64,000 bases of DNA from Bordetella trematum (GCF_900078335.1 NZ_FKBR01000018.1:1-64000); one strand, 5' to 3'; numbered from the stretch's first letter, positions 45,788 through 55,504 are shown. Numbers and translations: made by a program. Notes: generated by a model not told the origin, from the sequence alone.

Positions 45788-46971
45788 TTCAACAAACCGT
45801 CCTTGCGGAACATATCTTTGATGCCGCGCACCGCCTGTCGGGTGCGCTGCTCGTTTTCGATAAGAGCGAAGCGGACATAATCGTCGCCATATTCGCCGAA
45901 GCCGATCCCGGGAGAGACGGCCACTTTCGCATCCGACAGGACACGCTTGGCAAACTCCAAAGAGCCCATCGCCCTGTAGGGTTCTGGGATCTGCGCCCAT
46001 ATGTACATGGACGCCTTCGGAATCTCCACATTCCAACCGGCTTCATGCAGGCCGCGCGCCAACACGTCGCGACGGCTCTGATACTGCTGCACGATTTCCG
46101 ACACGCAATCCTGCGGGCCGTCCAGGGCGGCGATCGAAGCCACCTGGATCGGCGTGAAGGTGCCGTAGTCGTGATAACTCTTGATGCGCGCCAGCGCGCT
46201 CACCAGTTCGCGATTGCCCACCATGTAGCCGATACGCCAGCCCGCCATGTTGTAGCTCTTGCTCATGGTGAAAAACTCGACAGCCACATCGCGCGCGCCC
46301 GGCACCTGCATGATGGACGGCGCCACATAGCCGTCAAAGCAGATGTCGGCATAGGCCAGATCATGCACCACCAGGATGTCATGCTCTTTGGCCAGCGCTA
46401 CCACGCGCTCGAAGAACGACAGATCGACGCACTGCGCGGTCGGGTTGCTGGGGAAGCCGAGAATCATCATCTTCGGCTTGGGAATGGACTCGCGCACGGC
46501 GCGCTCCAGTTCCTCGAAGAAATCCACGCCCGGCGTCATGCGAACCGAGCGGATATTGGCGCCGGCGATGACGGCGCCATAGATATGGATCGGATAGCTC
46601 GGATTGGGCACCAGCACGGTATCGCCCCGATCCATGGTTGCCAGCATCAGGTGCGCCAGGCCCTCCTTGGAACCGATGGTGACGATGGCTTCGGAATCGG
46701 GGTCCAGCTCGACATCATAGCGGCGCAGATACCAGTCACAGATTGCCTTGCGCAGACGCGGAATGCCGCGCGACACCGAATAGCCATGGGTGGTCGGCCG
46801 CGTGGATGCCTCGACCAGCTTGTCGACGATATGCTTGGGCGTGGGCCCGTCGGGGTTGCCCATCGACATGTCGATGATGTCCTCCCCGCGCCGCCGTGCT
46901 GCCATCTTGAGCTCACCGGTAATGTTGAAAACGTAGGGCGGCAGGCGCTCAATGCGGGAGAACTTCCTCAT
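45784..46971 (-). CDS. alaC: Alanine aminotransferase-type PLP enzyme
   Basis: A 395-residue class I aminotransferase. It contains [14 protein letters not shown], the substrate loop [27 protein letters not shown], and the PLP-binding lysine in [18 protein letters not shown]. The sequence is of the AlaC (YfdZ) type that often precedes hom in betaproteobacteria. It transfers amino groups between glutamate and pyruvate or a related 2-oxoacid. It is first gene of the operon alaC-hom-thrC, coupled by four-base overlaps. Confidence 0.93.
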   Translation of the reverse strand: MRKFSRIERLPPYVFNITGELKMAARRRGEDIIDMSMGNPDGPTPKHIVDKLVEASTRPTTHGYSVSRGIPRLRKAICDWYLRRYDVELDPDSEAIVTIGSKEGLAHLMLATMDRGDTVLVPNPSYPIHIYGAVIAGANIRSVRMTPGVDFFEELERAVRESIPKPKMMILGFPSNPTAQCVDLSFFERVVALAKEHDILVVHDLAYADICFDGYVAPSIMQVPGARDVAVEFFTMSKSYNMAGWRIGYMVGNRELVSALARIKSYHDYGTFTPIQVASIAALDGPQDCVSEIVQQYQSRRDVLARGLHEAGWNVEIPKASMYIWAQIPEPYRAMGSLEFAKRVLSDAKVAVSPGIGFGEYGDDYVRFALIENEQRTRQAVRGIKDMFRKDGLLK

Positions 46972-47192
46972 GATGGGATGGATCCTAAGTGGCGAGGGCG
47001 GGATGAAGGAATGGCGCGAGGCGGGGAAAATCGGCTGCCGCGCGCTTGCAGTGCAACAAAACCTTGTAATCTATCGCAAGCCCGCCTGCCCGGCAAATGC
47101 CGTAGGTTCCGTCCCCCGACTGCGAGTGGATCTGCAGCAACATGCAGAAAGTCCGATGCGCTATCATGGGACACGTCTAGCCGGAGTATTTA

Positions 47193-47654
47193 TTGAAGCT
47201 GCATACCGACCCTGCGACGACGCTCAACACTGTCACCGCCTATGGCGAGGACTACGTTGAGGTCAACAAGATCAAGTATTCCCACTCGGTCGCCTTCGGC
47301 CCCGAGGGCGAAGTCGCCGAGTGGCCCGTGCGCGCCGCCGCCGACATCACCGCCGCCCATCTTCAGCAGGCCGCTGGCCTGGTCGCCGCCCCCGCCGATC
47401 CCCTGGCATTCCTGGACGCACCCGAAATCCCGGGCCTGCAGCGCACCGAGCGCACCCCGGAAGTCCTGATCGTCGGCACCGGCCTGCGCCAGCGTCTGCT
47501 GGCGCCCAGCCTGCTCACCCCACTGCTGATCGCCGGGGTGGGCGTCGAAGTCATGGACACCCAGGCCGCCGCCCGCACTTACAACATCCTGATGGCGGAA
47601 GGCCGGCGCGTGGTCGTCGCCCTGCTGCCCACCCACGGAGACCTCCCCGCATGA
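47193..47654 (+). CDS. Mth938-like domain protein (DUF498/DUF598)
   Basis: A 153-residue protein starting at TTG 47193, with CCGGAGT upstream. The Mth938 pattern is present: a start around NTVTAYGEDYVEVNKIKYSHSVAF, then EVLIVGTGLRQRLLAPSL, GVGVEVMDTQAAARTYNILMAEGRRVVVALLP. The human homologue NDUFAF3 assists complex I assembly; the bacterial role is unknown. The last codons overlap the peroxiredoxin start (ATGA), so the two are translationally coupled. Confidence 0.9.
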   Translation: MKLHTDPATTLNTVTAYGEDYVEVNKIKYSHSVAFGPEGEVAEWPVRAAADITAAHLQQAAGLVAAPADPLAFLDAPEIPGLQRTERTPEVLIVGTGLRQRLLAPSLLTPLLIAGVGVEVMDTQAAARTYNILMAEGRRVVVALLPTHGDLPA

Positions 47655-48115
47655 CTGCCATCATCGGCAAGCCCGCGCCCCAGTTCAGCGCAGAAAGCAC
47701 CATCGGCCCCATCAGCCTCGAGCAATGCCTGGGCCGTACCGTCGTGCTTTATTTCTACCCCAAGGACAACACGCCCGGCTGCACCACGGAAAGCCAGGAC
47801 TTCCGCGACCTGCATGCGGACTTCCTGGCCAGTGGCGCAATCGTGATCGGCGTGTCGCGCGACTCGCTCAAGTCGCACGAGAACTTCAAGACCAAGCACG
47901 AACTGCCCTTCCCCCTGATTGCCGACACCGACGAAGCCGTGTGCAATCTGTTCGGCGTCATGAAGCAGAAGAATATGTATGGCAAACAGGTACGTGGAAT
48001 CGAGCGCAGCACGTTTCTGATCGACGCCCAGGGCGTTCTGGTGCAGGCATGGCGCGGGGTCAAGGTCCCGGGTCACGCCAAGGAAGTTCTCCAGGCGGCC
48101 CAGAGCATCGGTTGA
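47651..48115 (+). CDS. bcp: Thiol peroxidase of the BCP/PrxQ family
   Basis: A 154-residue protein from ATG 47651. It has the peroxidatic Cys44 in YPKDNTPGCTTES. The resolving Cys five residues later, found in E. coli Bcp, is absent (SQDFRD instead). It is therefore either a 1-Cys enzyme resolved by another thiol or uses a more distant Cys (one lies in EAVCNLFG). It reduces hydrogen peroxide and organic peroxides with thioredoxin. Confidence 0.95.
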   Translation: MTAIIGKPAPQFSAESTIGPISLEQCLGRTVVLYFYPKDNTPGCTTESQDFRDLHADFLASGAIVIGVSRDSLKSHENFKTKHELPFPLIADTDEAVCNLFGVMKQKNMYGKQVRGIERSTFLIDAQGVLVQAWRGVKVPGHAKEVLQAAQSIG

Positions 48116-48173
48116 TCCGCCAGCGCATCCACGTACCGCCATTTCAGCAGGCCCACACAGGAGATCGACCCTC

Positions 48174-49877
48174 ATGCCGCTTCCGAAGATGCCGACTCGC
48201 CCCGCAGCGATTCTGAGCTTCCCCTCGGGGGAAGCCGCCGACGCTGCCGCAGCCCCCGCCGAGGCGCCCAGCGCCGCCCCGCTGCAACCGGAGCTCGACG
48301 GTATCGCGCCGGCCCAGGCCCGCCAGAAGACCGCAACGGCCAAGACCGCTGCCCCTGCGGGCGCGCCTGCGCCTGCAGCCAAGAAGACTGCGCCACGCGC
48401 AACCAAGGCCGCCCAGCCGAAAGCGGCCGCGCCCGCCAAGACGCCGGCCCCGAGCACGCGCACCAGCAAGAGCAAGCCCGCCGGCAAGACGCAGGAAGCG
48501 CCCAAGCTGTTCGTGCTCGACACCAACGTGCTGCTGCACGACCCGTCATCGCTGTTCCGCTTCGAGGAACACGACATCTTCCTGCCCATGATGACGCTGG
48601 AAGAACTCGACCATCAGAAAAAGGGCATGTCGGAAGTGGCGCGCAACGCGCGTCAGGTCAGCCGCTCGCTGGACGCGCTGGTGCAGGACACCACCCAGCT
48701 CGACGAAGGCATCCCGCTGGACAAGCTGGGCAACAAAGACGCCACCGGCCGCCTGCGCCTGCAGACGACCGCGATCCACAGCACCCTGCCCTCGGATCTG
48801 CCCATGGGCAAGGCCGACAACCAGATCCTGGGCGTGGTGCGGGCGCTGGCCGAGAAATTCCCGCAACGCGAAGTGACGTTGGTGTCCAAGGACATCAACA
48901 TGCGCCTGAAGGCGCGCGCACTCGGCCTGGCCGCGGAAGATTACTTCAACGACCAGGTACTGGAAGACTCCGACCTGCTCTACAGCGGCGTGATGGCGCT
49001 GCCCGAAAGCTTCTGGAACCGGCACGGCAAGGATGTCGAATCCTGGCAGCAAGGCGGCACGACCTTCTACCGCATCCGCGGGCCGCTGTGCGCCCAGTTC
49101 GTGGTCAACCAGTTCGTGTACTTCGAAGGCCAGATGCCGCTCTACGCGCAGGTGCGCGAAGTCAGCGGCAAGACGGCCGTGCTGGCGACCCTGCGCGACT
49201 ACACCCACGGCAAGAACAATGTCTGGGGCATCACGGCGCGCAACCGCGAGCAGAACTTCGCCATGAACCTGCTGATGAACCCGGAATGCGATTTCGTGTC
49301 GCTGCTCGGTCAGGCCGGCACCGGCAAGACCCTGCTGGCCCTGGCCGCCGGCATCACCCAGGTGCTGGAGACCAAGCGTTACACCGAAATCATCATGACC
49401 CGCGTGACCGTCCCGGTGGGCGAAGATATCGGCTTCCTGCCGGGCACCGAAGAAGAGAAGATGCTGCCCTGGATGGGCGCGCTCGAGGACAACCTCGACG
49501 TGCTCAACATGGGCGATGGCGAAGGCAATGCCGACTGGGGCCGCGCCGCCACCATGGAGCTGATCCGTTCGCGCATCAAGGTCAAGTCACTGAACTTCAT
49601 GCGTGGGCGCACCTTCCTCAACAAGTACCTCATCATCGACGAAGCGCAGAACCTCACGCCCAAGCAGATGAAGACGCTCATTACCCGCGCCGGCCCGGGC
49701 ACCAAGGTAGTCTGCCTGGGCAACATCGCCCAGATCGACACGCCCTACCTTACCGAGGGCAGCTCGGGCCTGACTTTCGTGGTCGACCGCTTCAAGGGCT
49801 GGCCGCATGCCGGTCACGTCACGCTGCAGCGTGGCGAACGCTCGCGCCTGGCCGACTACGCCGGCGACGTGCTCTGA
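48174..49877 (+). CDS. PIN-domain / PhoH-family ATPase
   Basis: A 567-residue protein. An Ala/Pro/Lys-rich, probably disordered N-terminal 110 residues precede a PIN nuclease domain starting at LFVLDTNVLLHDP. The PhoH-like P-loop ATPase domain has Walker A LLGQAGTGKT, VGEDIGFLPG and Walker B YLIIDEAQNLT. PIN-PhoH (PhoH2) fusions act as RNA helicase-ribonucleases. The gene follows bcp at a 58-base distance and ends at a strong terminator. Confidence 0.93.
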   Translation: MPLPKMPTRPAAILSFPSGEAADAAAAPAEAPSAAPLQPELDGIAPAQARQKTATAKTAAPAGAPAPAAKKTAPRATKAAQPKAAAPAKTPAPSTRTSKSKPAGKTQEAPKLFVLDTNVLLHDPSSLFRFEEHDIFLPMMTLEELDHQKKGMSEVARNARQVSRSLDALVQDTTQLDEGIPLDKLGNKDATGRLRLQTTAIHSTLPSDLPMGKADNQILGVVRALAEKFPQREVTLVSKDINMRLKARALGLAAEDYFNDQVLEDSDLLYSGVMALPESFWNRHGKDVESWQQGGTTFYRIRGPLCAQFVVNQFVYFEGQMPLYAQVREVSGKTAVLATLRDYTHGKNNVWGITARNREQNFAMNLLMNPECDFVSLLGQAGTGKTLLALAAGITQVLETKRYTEIIMTRVTVPVGEDIGFLPGTEEEKMLPWMGALEDNLDVLNMGDGEGNADWGRAATMELIRSRIKVKSLNFMRGRTFLNKYLIIDEAQNLTPKQMKTLITRAGPGTKVVCLGNIAQIDTPYLTEGSSGLTFVVDRFKGWPHAGHVTLQRGERSRLADYAGDVL

Positions 49878-49897
49878 CCGCCCCTCAGCCCGCCACG

Positions 49898-49929
49898 ACG
49901 GCCCTGCACACGCAGGGCCGTTTTTTTTT
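49898..49929 (+). terminator. Intrinsic terminator
   Basis: ACGGCCCTGC (49898-49907), loop ACAC, GCAGGGCCGT (49912-49921), followed by a run of nine T. It ends the PIN-PhoH transcript. Confidence 0.92.
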
Positions 49930-49982
49930 CCGGTGTAGCATCTGCCTGATCGATTGTTTTCAACCCTGACCCCGCTTCCATC

Positions 49983-50957
49983 ATGCTGCCTGTCGGCTTC
50001 ACCATGGGCGATGCCGCCGGCATCGGCCCCGAAATCATCGTCAAGGCCTTTGCTCACGGCCTGCCGGCGCCCGCAATCGTGTTCGGCGACGCAGGCGCGC
50101 TCAGGCGCGCGGCCAGGATGCTCGGCATCGCGTGCCGCGTTCGCGAAATCGCTTCCCCCGCGCAAGCCGCCTGCACACCGGGCCAGATCGAGGTGATACA
50201 GGCCGGCGCCGCCCTGCCGGCCGATCTCCCCCCGGGACGCCCGACGGCAGTCGCCGGCCAGGGCGTCTACGACTACCTTTGCCGCGCCATCGATGCGGCC
50301 CAGGCCGGCCAGATCCGTGCCATCGTCACTGCCCCCTTGAGCAAGCACTCCATGCATCTGGCCGGCATCGACCAACCCGGCCACACCGAGATCCTGGCCG
50401 AACGATCCGGCACCGAGCATTACGCCATGATGCTGGCCAACGACGAGCTGCGCGTGCTGCTGGTGACCATCCATATCGCCCTGGCCGAGGTACCTGCGCG
50501 CATTACTGCGCAGGCCGAGATGCAGGCCATCCGCCTGGCCGACCAGGCCTGCCGCCGGATGGGCGTGGCGCAGCCGCGCGTCGCCGTGGCGGGGCTGAAT
50601 CCGCACGCCGGCGAGGACGGGAAATTCGGCCGCGAAGACATCGACATCATCGCACCGGCAGTGGCTGCGGCACGCGCCCAGGGCATCGACGCCAGCGGCC
50701 CCTGGCCGGGCGACACCATTTTCATGCGCGCACGGCGCGGCGAATTCGATATCGTGGTCGCGCAGTATCACGACCAGGGGCTCATCCCGGTGAAGTATCT
50801 CGGCATCGACCACGGCGTGAACGTGACCGTCGGCCTGCCTTTCGTACGCACCAGCGTGGATCACGGCACCGCCTTTGACATTGCGGGCCAAGGCCTTGCG
50901 GATGCACGGTCGCTGCAGGCGGCCTTTGATCTGGCGCTATCCATGACGCCAGCCTGA
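49983..50957 (+). CDS. PdxA-family 4-phosphohydroxy-acid dehydrogenase
   Basis: A 324-residue protein. It has the PdxA motifs FTMGDAAGIGPEIIVKAF, TAPLSKHSMH, GHTEILAE, GLNPHAGEDGKFGREDIDII and YHDQGLIPVKYLGIDHGVNVTVGLPFVRTSVDHGTAFDIAG. PdxA oxidises 4-phosphohydroxythreonine in pyridoxal phosphate synthesis. The MGDAAGIGPE variant of the usual MGDPAGIGPE is, from memory, more common in PdxA2, which acts on 4-phospho-D-threonate or erythronate. No pdxJ, ksgA, surA or dtnK is adjacent, so the assignment between the two is open. Confidence 0.88.
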   Translation: MLPVGFTMGDAAGIGPEIIVKAFAHGLPAPAIVFGDAGALRRAARMLGIACRVREIASPAQAACTPGQIEVIQAGAALPADLPPGRPTAVAGQGVYDYLCRAIDAAQAGQIRAIVTAPLSKHSMHLAGIDQPGHTEILAERSGTEHYAMMLANDELRVLLVTIHIALAEVPARITAQAEMQAIRLADQACRRMGVAQPRVAVAGLNPHAGEDGKFGREDIDIIAPAVAAARAQGIDASGPWPGDTIFMRARRGEFDIVVAQYHDQGLIPVKYLGIDHGVNVTVGLPFVRTSVDHGTAFDIAGQGLADARSLQAAFDLALSMTPA

Positions 50958-51033
50958 CATTGCGCTGACCGCTCCGGCCGGCAGGGCCTCCTACAATACC
51001 GTTCACTTTTTCCGCAGACCGGTTTCCTGTCCC

Positions 51034-51999
51034 ATGTCCCTTCGCTTCCTGCCTGACCGCTTCACCCTGATGCTGATCTTTACCGTCGCGCTGGCCAGCA
51101 TGCTGCCGGCACACGGCCAGGGTGTGGAAATATTCAGCTGGATCACCAACCTGGCCGTGGCGCTGCTGTTCTTCCTGCACGGCGCCCGGCTGTCGCGCGA
51201 GGCCATCGTCGCCGGCGTGACCCACTGGCGCCTGCATCTGACGATCTTCTCGGCCACCTTTGTGATGTTCCCGCTGCTGGGTCTGGCGTTGCGGCCGCTG
51301 CTCGAACCGCTGGTCACCACCGAGCTGTACCTCGGGGTGCTGTTTCTCTGCTGCCTGCCGGCCACCGTGCAGTCGGCCATCGCCTTTACTTCGATGGCGC
51401 GCGGCAACGTCCCAGCCGCGGTATGCAGCGCCTCGGCCTCCAGCCTGCTGGGCATCTTCGTGACGCCCCTGCTGGTGGGCCTGGTGCTGGCCAGCGCCGC
51501 GTCGTCGGCGCCGATATCCTTCGATGCGGTCGGCAAGATCATGCTGCAGCTGCTGTTGCCTTTCGTGCTGGGCCAGGTGCTGCGTCCCTGGCTGGGGGCC
51601 TGGGTGCATCGGCGCAAGGCCCTGCTCAAATGGGTGGACCAGGGTTCGATCCTGCTGGTGGTCTATACAGCCTTCTCGGAGGCCGTCAACGAAGGGCTCT
51701 GGCACACCACCCCCATCCCCGCACTGCTGGCCCTGCTGCTGGCCTGCGCGCTGCTGCTGGCGCTGGCACTGGCCGGCTCCGAAGTGCTCGGGCGGGTGCT
51801 GGGTTTCAGCCTCGAAGATCGCATCACGCTGTTGTTCTGCGGATCCAAGAAAAGCCTGGCCAGCGGGATCCCGATGGCTCAGGTGATTTTCGCCGGCCAG
51901 GCGGTCGGCGCGATCGTGCTGCCGCTGATGCTGTTCCACCAGTTGCAACTGATGGTATGCGCCGTGCTGGCCACGCGCTACGGACGCCGCGCCGGCTGA
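51034..51999 (+). CDS. Bile acid:sodium symporter-like permease (SBF_like)
   Basis: A 321-residue membrane protein with about nine or ten hydrophobic segments. It has the family-typical FFLHGARLSREAIVAG, CCLPATVQSAIAFTSMARGNVPAAVC, and FCGSKKSLASGIPMAQVIF. PF13593 proteins resemble the YfeH and ASBT group that carries sodium-coupled organic anions. The substrate is unknown. It is convergent with dnaB, 25 bases apart. Confidence 0.9.
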   Translation: MSLRFLPDRFTLMLIFTVALASMLPAHGQGVEIFSWITNLAVALLFFLHGARLSREAIVAGVTHWRLHLTIFSATFVMFPLLGLALRPLLEPLVTTELYLGVLFLCCLPATVQSAIAFTSMARGNVPAAVCSASASSLLGIFVTPLLVGLVLASAASSAPISFDAVGKIMLQLLLPFVLGQVLRPWLGAWVHRRKALLKWVDQGSILLVVYTAFSEAVNEGLWHTTPIPALLALLLACALLLALALAGSEVLGRVLGFSLEDRITLLFCGSKKSLASGIPMAQVIFAGQAVGAIVLPLMLFHQLQLMVCAVLATRYGRRAG

Positions 52000-52024
52000 C
52001 GGCCCGGCGCAACCGCCAACGGCC

Positions 52025-53398
52025 TCAGTATTGCGGCGCCGCCGAGAAATTCAGGAAGCGCGTGCTCATGCCCTGGAAGGTCAGGCGCACGGTGCCGATG
52101 GGGCCGTTACGCTGCTTGCCGATGATGATCTCGGCCGTGCCCTTGTCCGGCGAATCGGGGTTGTAGACCTCGTCGCGATAGATGAACAGAATCACGTCAG
52201 CGTCCTGTTCAATGGCGCCCGATTCGCGCAGGTCGCTCATCACCGGACGTTTGTTGGGGCGTTGCTCCAGACTGCGGTTGAGCTGCGACAGCGCGATCAA
52301 CGGGCAGTTCAACTCCTTGGCCAGCCCCTTGAGAGACCGGCTGATCTCGGAAATCTCCGTGGCCCGGTTCTCACCCGGAATGCTGGCCGACATCAGCTGA
52401 ATATAGTCGATGATGATCAGGCCCAACTGGCCGCACTGACGTGCCAGCCGGCGTGAGCGCGCGCGCACCTCCATGGCCGACAGCGCCGGGGTTTCATCGA
52501 TATAGACCTGTGCATCCTGCATCAGCTGCACGGCGTGTGTGACGCGGGGCCAGTCTTCGGCCACCAGCTTGCCGGTCCGCATGCGGTGCTGATCCAGCAT
52601 CCCGACCGAGCCCAGCATACGCATGGCGAGCTGTACCGCACCCATTTCCATGGAGAACACGGCCACCGGCAGCCCCTGCTCGATCGCCACGTGCTCGCCG
52701 ATGTTCATGGAGAACGAGGTTTTCCCCATCGAGGGACGCCCGGCCACGATGACCAGGTCGCCCGGCTGCAACCCGGAAGTCATCTTGTCCAGATCGGCAA
52801 AACCGGTAGGCACGCCGGTGACATCGGATTCCGAATCCCGGTGATACAGCTCATCGATGCGCTCGACCACCTGTGTGAGCAGCGGCTGGATTTCCTGAAA
52901 GCCGCCCGAACCCTTGGCGCCCTCCTGGGCAATCTTGAAAACCTTGGACTCGGCCTCGTCGAGCAGCTGGCGCGCCTCCTTGCCTTGCGGATTGAGCGCC
53001 GCCGCCGAGATCTCATCGGCAATCGACACCAGCTTGCGCAGGGTGGCGCGCTCGGCCACGATTTCCGCATAGCGGCGGATGTTGGCTGCCGAAGGCGTGT
53101 TGTGCGCCAGGGCATTCAGATAGGCCAGCCCGCCCACTTCTTCGGATTTCCCGGCACTGGCCAGCGACTCGTTGACCGTAATCACGTCAGCCGGGCGAGC
53201 CAGGGAAATCAGGCGTGCGATGTGCTGCCAGATCAGGCGGTGGTCATGGCGATAGAACTCTTCTTCGGTCAGGACATCGGCAATGCGATCCCAGGCACTG
53301 TTGTCCAGCAACAGCCCCCCCAGGACCGATTGTTCAGCCTCGATCGAGTGCGGCGGTACGCGCAGGTACTCGAGTTGGGGATCGGCGGACGTATTCAT
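52025..53398 (-). CDS. dnaB: Replicative DNA helicase DnaB
   Basis: A 457-residue protein from ATG 53398. The N-terminal primase-interaction domain (PPHSIEAEQSVLGGLLLDN) is followed by the RecA-like ATPase with Walker A AGRPSMGKTSFSMNIG, DYIQLMS (Walker B) and the arginine-finger region. It unwinds DNA ahead of the replication fork as a hexamer. Its ATG overlaps the stop of the upstream kinase-like gene (ATGA). Confidence 0.97.
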   Translation of the reverse strand: MNTSADPQLEYLRVPPHSIEAEQSVLGGLLLDNSAWDRIADVLTEEEFYRHDHRLIWQHIARLISLARPADVITVNESLASAGKSEEVGGLAYLNALAHNTPSAANIRRYAEIVAERATLRKLVSIADEISAAALNPQGKEARQLLDEAESKVFKIAQEGAKGSGGFQEIQPLLTQVVERIDELYHRDSESDVTGVPTGFADLDKMTSGLQPGDLVIVAGRPSMGKTSFSMNIGEHVAIEQGLPVAVFSMEMGAVQLAMRMLGSVGMLDQHRMRTGKLVAEDWPRVTHAVQLMQDAQVYIDETPALSAMEVRARSRRLARQCGQLGLIIIDYIQLMSASIPGENRATEISEISRSLKGLAKELNCPLIALSQLNRSLEQRPNKRPVMSDLRESGAIEQDADVILFIYRDEVYNPDSPDKGTAEIIIGKQRNGPIGTVRLTFQGMSTRFLNFSAAPQY

Positions 53399-54255
53399 TG
53401 CAGTACTAACCTCAGCGTATCGGTCACCTGGAAAAAGGCGCGCACATCGCGCCACGGCATTTTGCCGGCCAGGGGTTTGAGCAGACGGGCCACCCCGCAG
53501 GTCACGCACGCCATGCGTTTCAAGGCGTTGCGCACGGCGGGGTCGGGATTGACCTCGAAATAGGTATCTAAGACCAGTTTACCCATCACGGGCACCTGTT
53601 CGGGCGGCATCTTGCTCAAGGACACGACGGAACTCAAGGTCTGATAGAGATCATAGGCCTGGGTCAGCGGCAGCGACAGCGCGGCGCCAATGTTCTCTTC
53701 GAAATCGATGCGCCACAGCAGGGCGTCGCGCATGGTGACGTTGCGCACCTGCGCACCGCCATGCCAGAACCCCCGCACGTGAAACGCCGCCAGATCGGCG
53801 GCCAGCATGCGGATCAGGCGCAGCCGCGACGCATCATCCGTGCGGCGCAGAAAATACGGCAGGTCGTCGCCGACATGCTCCAGCACCACCAGCCCGGGCT
53901 CCTGCCACCAGACCTCCGGCACCCGGCAACCGGCCTGCGCCAGGCGGCGCAGGCGCGCCGCCTCATAATCCAGGCCATTGCGCAACAGCACGCCCGGCCG
54001 GGGAAACTCGCCCAACGTTATTTTGCAGGCGATGGCCAGCAACAGTGCGCGCACATAGCGCAGCACATAGCTGACGCCGCGCCCGACGCCAGGTCTGCGC
54101 CGCTTGACGACACAGCGCACCCCATCGATGGTGACTTCCTTGACCGATTTCACCTGTGCGGCTTCAGGGCCTTGCAACCACTCCCGCAAACCAGGCGGCG
54201 CATTATGGTGTAACGGTCTTTGAGTCACGCAATTCCTCGACAATTCTGACGGCAA
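53395..54255 (-). CDS. Kinase-like protein coupled to dnaB
   Basis: A 286-residue protein. It resembles small bacterial Ser/Thr or lipopolysaccharide kinases: VKSVKEVTIDGVRCVVKRRRPG would supply the nucleotide-binding Lys, LVVLEHVGDDLPYFL the hinge, FHVRGFWHGGAQVRNVTM the catalytic loop (with Gln for the usual Asp position uncertain), and WRIDFEENIG the metal-binding DFE. No transmembrane segment is strong. The target is unknown. The four-base overlap with dnaB makes them one translational unit. Confidence 0.75.
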   Translation of the reverse strand: MPSELSRNCVTQRPLHHNAPPGLREWLQGPEAAQVKSVKEVTIDGVRCVVKRRRPGVGRGVSYVLRYVRALLLAIACKITLGEFPRPGVLLRNGLDYEAARLRRLAQAGCRVPEVWWQEPGLVVLEHVGDDLPYFLRRTDDASRLRLIRMLAADLAAFHVRGFWHGGAQVRNVTMRDALLWRIDFEENIGAALSLPLTQAYDLYQTLSSVVSLSKMPPEQVPVMGKLVLDTYFEVNPDPAVRNALKRMACVTCGVARLLKPLAGKMPWRDVRAFFQVTDTLRLVLQ

Positions 54256-54304
54256 TCGCGGCGCGGCGCCGCAGGCTCAACTATAAGCAATCGCAGGCGT
54301 TAAG

Positions 54305-54333
54305 AAAAAAGCCGGCACCCGGCCGGCTTTTTT
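54305..54333. terminator. Intrinsic terminator of the ribosomal protein operon
   Basis: AAAAAAGCCGGC (54305-54316), loop ACCCG, GCCGGCTTTTTT (54322-54333). On the minus strand it ends the rpsF-priB-rpsR-rplI transcript 20 bases after the rplI stop. Confidence 0.92.
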
Positions 54334-54352
54334 CAACGCGGATCGCGGGCGA

Positions 54353-54808
54353 TCAGTGCATGTCGCCTTCGACCAGCACCACCACGTCGACCACGACGTC
54401 GGCGTGCAGGGCGAGCTGGATGGGGAACTCGCCAATGGTCTTGAGCTGGCCGTTGGGCAGGCGGACCTGACCCTTTTCGATGTCGGCAAAGCCGGCGGCG
54501 CGCAGGCCTTCGGCGATGTCGGCATTGGTGACCGAGCCGAACAGACGGCCGTCAACGCCGGCCTTCTGGGCAACCTTCAGCTGATAGCCAGCCAGACGCT
54601 CACCCAGAGCCTGGGCGGCAGCCAGCTTCTCGGCCTGAACTTTTTCCAGTTCGGCACGACGGGCTTCGAATTCCTTCAGCGCGGCTTCGGTGGCGCGACG
54701 GGCCTTCTTCTGGGGGATCAGGAAGTTGCGGGCGTAGCCATCACGCACACGCACGACTTCACCGAGGTTGCCCACATTAACGACTTTTTCGAGCAGGATA
54801 ACTTGCAT
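54353..54808 (-). CDS. rplI: Ribosomal protein bL9
   Basis: A 151-residue protein with the bL9 signature [37 protein letters not shown] long central helix (residues about 40-75) connects the rRNA-binding N-domain to the C-domain. It binds 23S rRNA near the L1 stalk. It is last gene of the rpsF-priB-rpsR-rplI operon. Confidence 0.98.
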   Translation of the reverse strand: MQVILLEKVVNVGNLGEVVRVRDGYARNFLIPQKKARRATEAALKEFEARRAELEKVQAEKLAAAQALGERLAGYQLKVAQKAGVDGRLFGSVTNADIAEGLRAAGFADIEKGQVRLPNGQLKTIGEFPIQLALHADVVVDVVVLVEGDMH

Positions 54809-54822
54809 GACGTTGCCCCGGA

Positions 54823-55095
54823 TTAGTTGTGGTTGTCGGTGTAGGGCAGCAGAGCCAGGAAGCGCGCGCGCTTGATGGCGGAGTCCAGCTGGCGCTGGTA
54901 GATTGCCCGGGTACCGGTCAGACGAGCCGGAATGATCTTGCCGTTTTCTTGCACGAAGTCGCGCAGGGTATCGAGATCCTTGTAGTCGATCTCTTCAACG
55001 CCGGCGGCCGTGAAGCGGCAGAACTTGCGGCGCTTGAACAGCGGGTTCTGCTGCGTAAATTTGCGTTTCTCTTTGCGTTTTCCGAAGAAAGCCAT
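54823..55095 (-). CDS. rpsR: Ribosomal protein bS18
   Basis: A 90-residue basic protein from ATG 55095. The signature [19 protein letters not shown] and [29 protein letters not shown] are those of bS18. It binds with bS6 to the central domain of 16S rRNA. It has the extended N-terminus [20 protein letters not shown] seen in betaproteobacteria. Confidence 0.98.
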   Translation of the reverse strand: MAFFGKRKEKRKFTQQNPLFKRRKFCRFTAAGVEEIDYKDLDTLRDFVQENGKIIPARLTGTRAIYQRQLDSAIKRARFLALLPYTDNHN

Positions 55096-55180
55096 GATAT
55101 GTGCCTCTAAGTTTGTTTGGGACCGGGCGCTTGACGAGCCTGGCCGCCATGATCTGTCCTGGGTCGGAGCCTGTCGGGCC

Positions 55181-55504
55181 TCAGGCTGACACCGGATCGG
55201 CGCCACCGCTGCCGCCCGTTTTACGGGCTCGCTGCAGATGCAGCTTCAGCTTGACGGCGTCTTTGCGGACCGGGGCAAGAAACCCCGTCACCTGCAATTC
55301 CGTGCCTAGTGCCACACCGGCCAGCATCTGCGCGATATCCCCAAGCGCCACTGCATTGATGGTCAGTTCCACCCGGCGGGGCATGCCCGCCTCGATGACT
55401 TCCGACTCATGGCCCAGAAGCAATTCCAGGGCCGCGACCCCTGCCGGGGTATGCCGCAGCGGCTCGCATTCAAGTACGCGCACGCTGAGCTGCAGTTGAT
55501 TCAT
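55181..55504 (-). CDS. priB: Primosomal replication protein N
   Basis: A 107-residue OB-fold protein with [39 protein letters not shown] and [28 protein letters not shown]. PriB binds single-stranded DNA and stabilises the PriA complex for replication restart. It lies between rpsF and rpsR, as in most betaproteobacteria and gammaproteobacteria. Confidence 0.94.
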   Translation of the reverse strand: MNQLQLSVRVLECEPLRHTPAGVAALELLLGHESEVIEAGMPRRVELTINAVALGDIAQMLAGVALGTELQVTGFLAPVRKDAVKLKLHLQRARKTGGSGGADPVSA

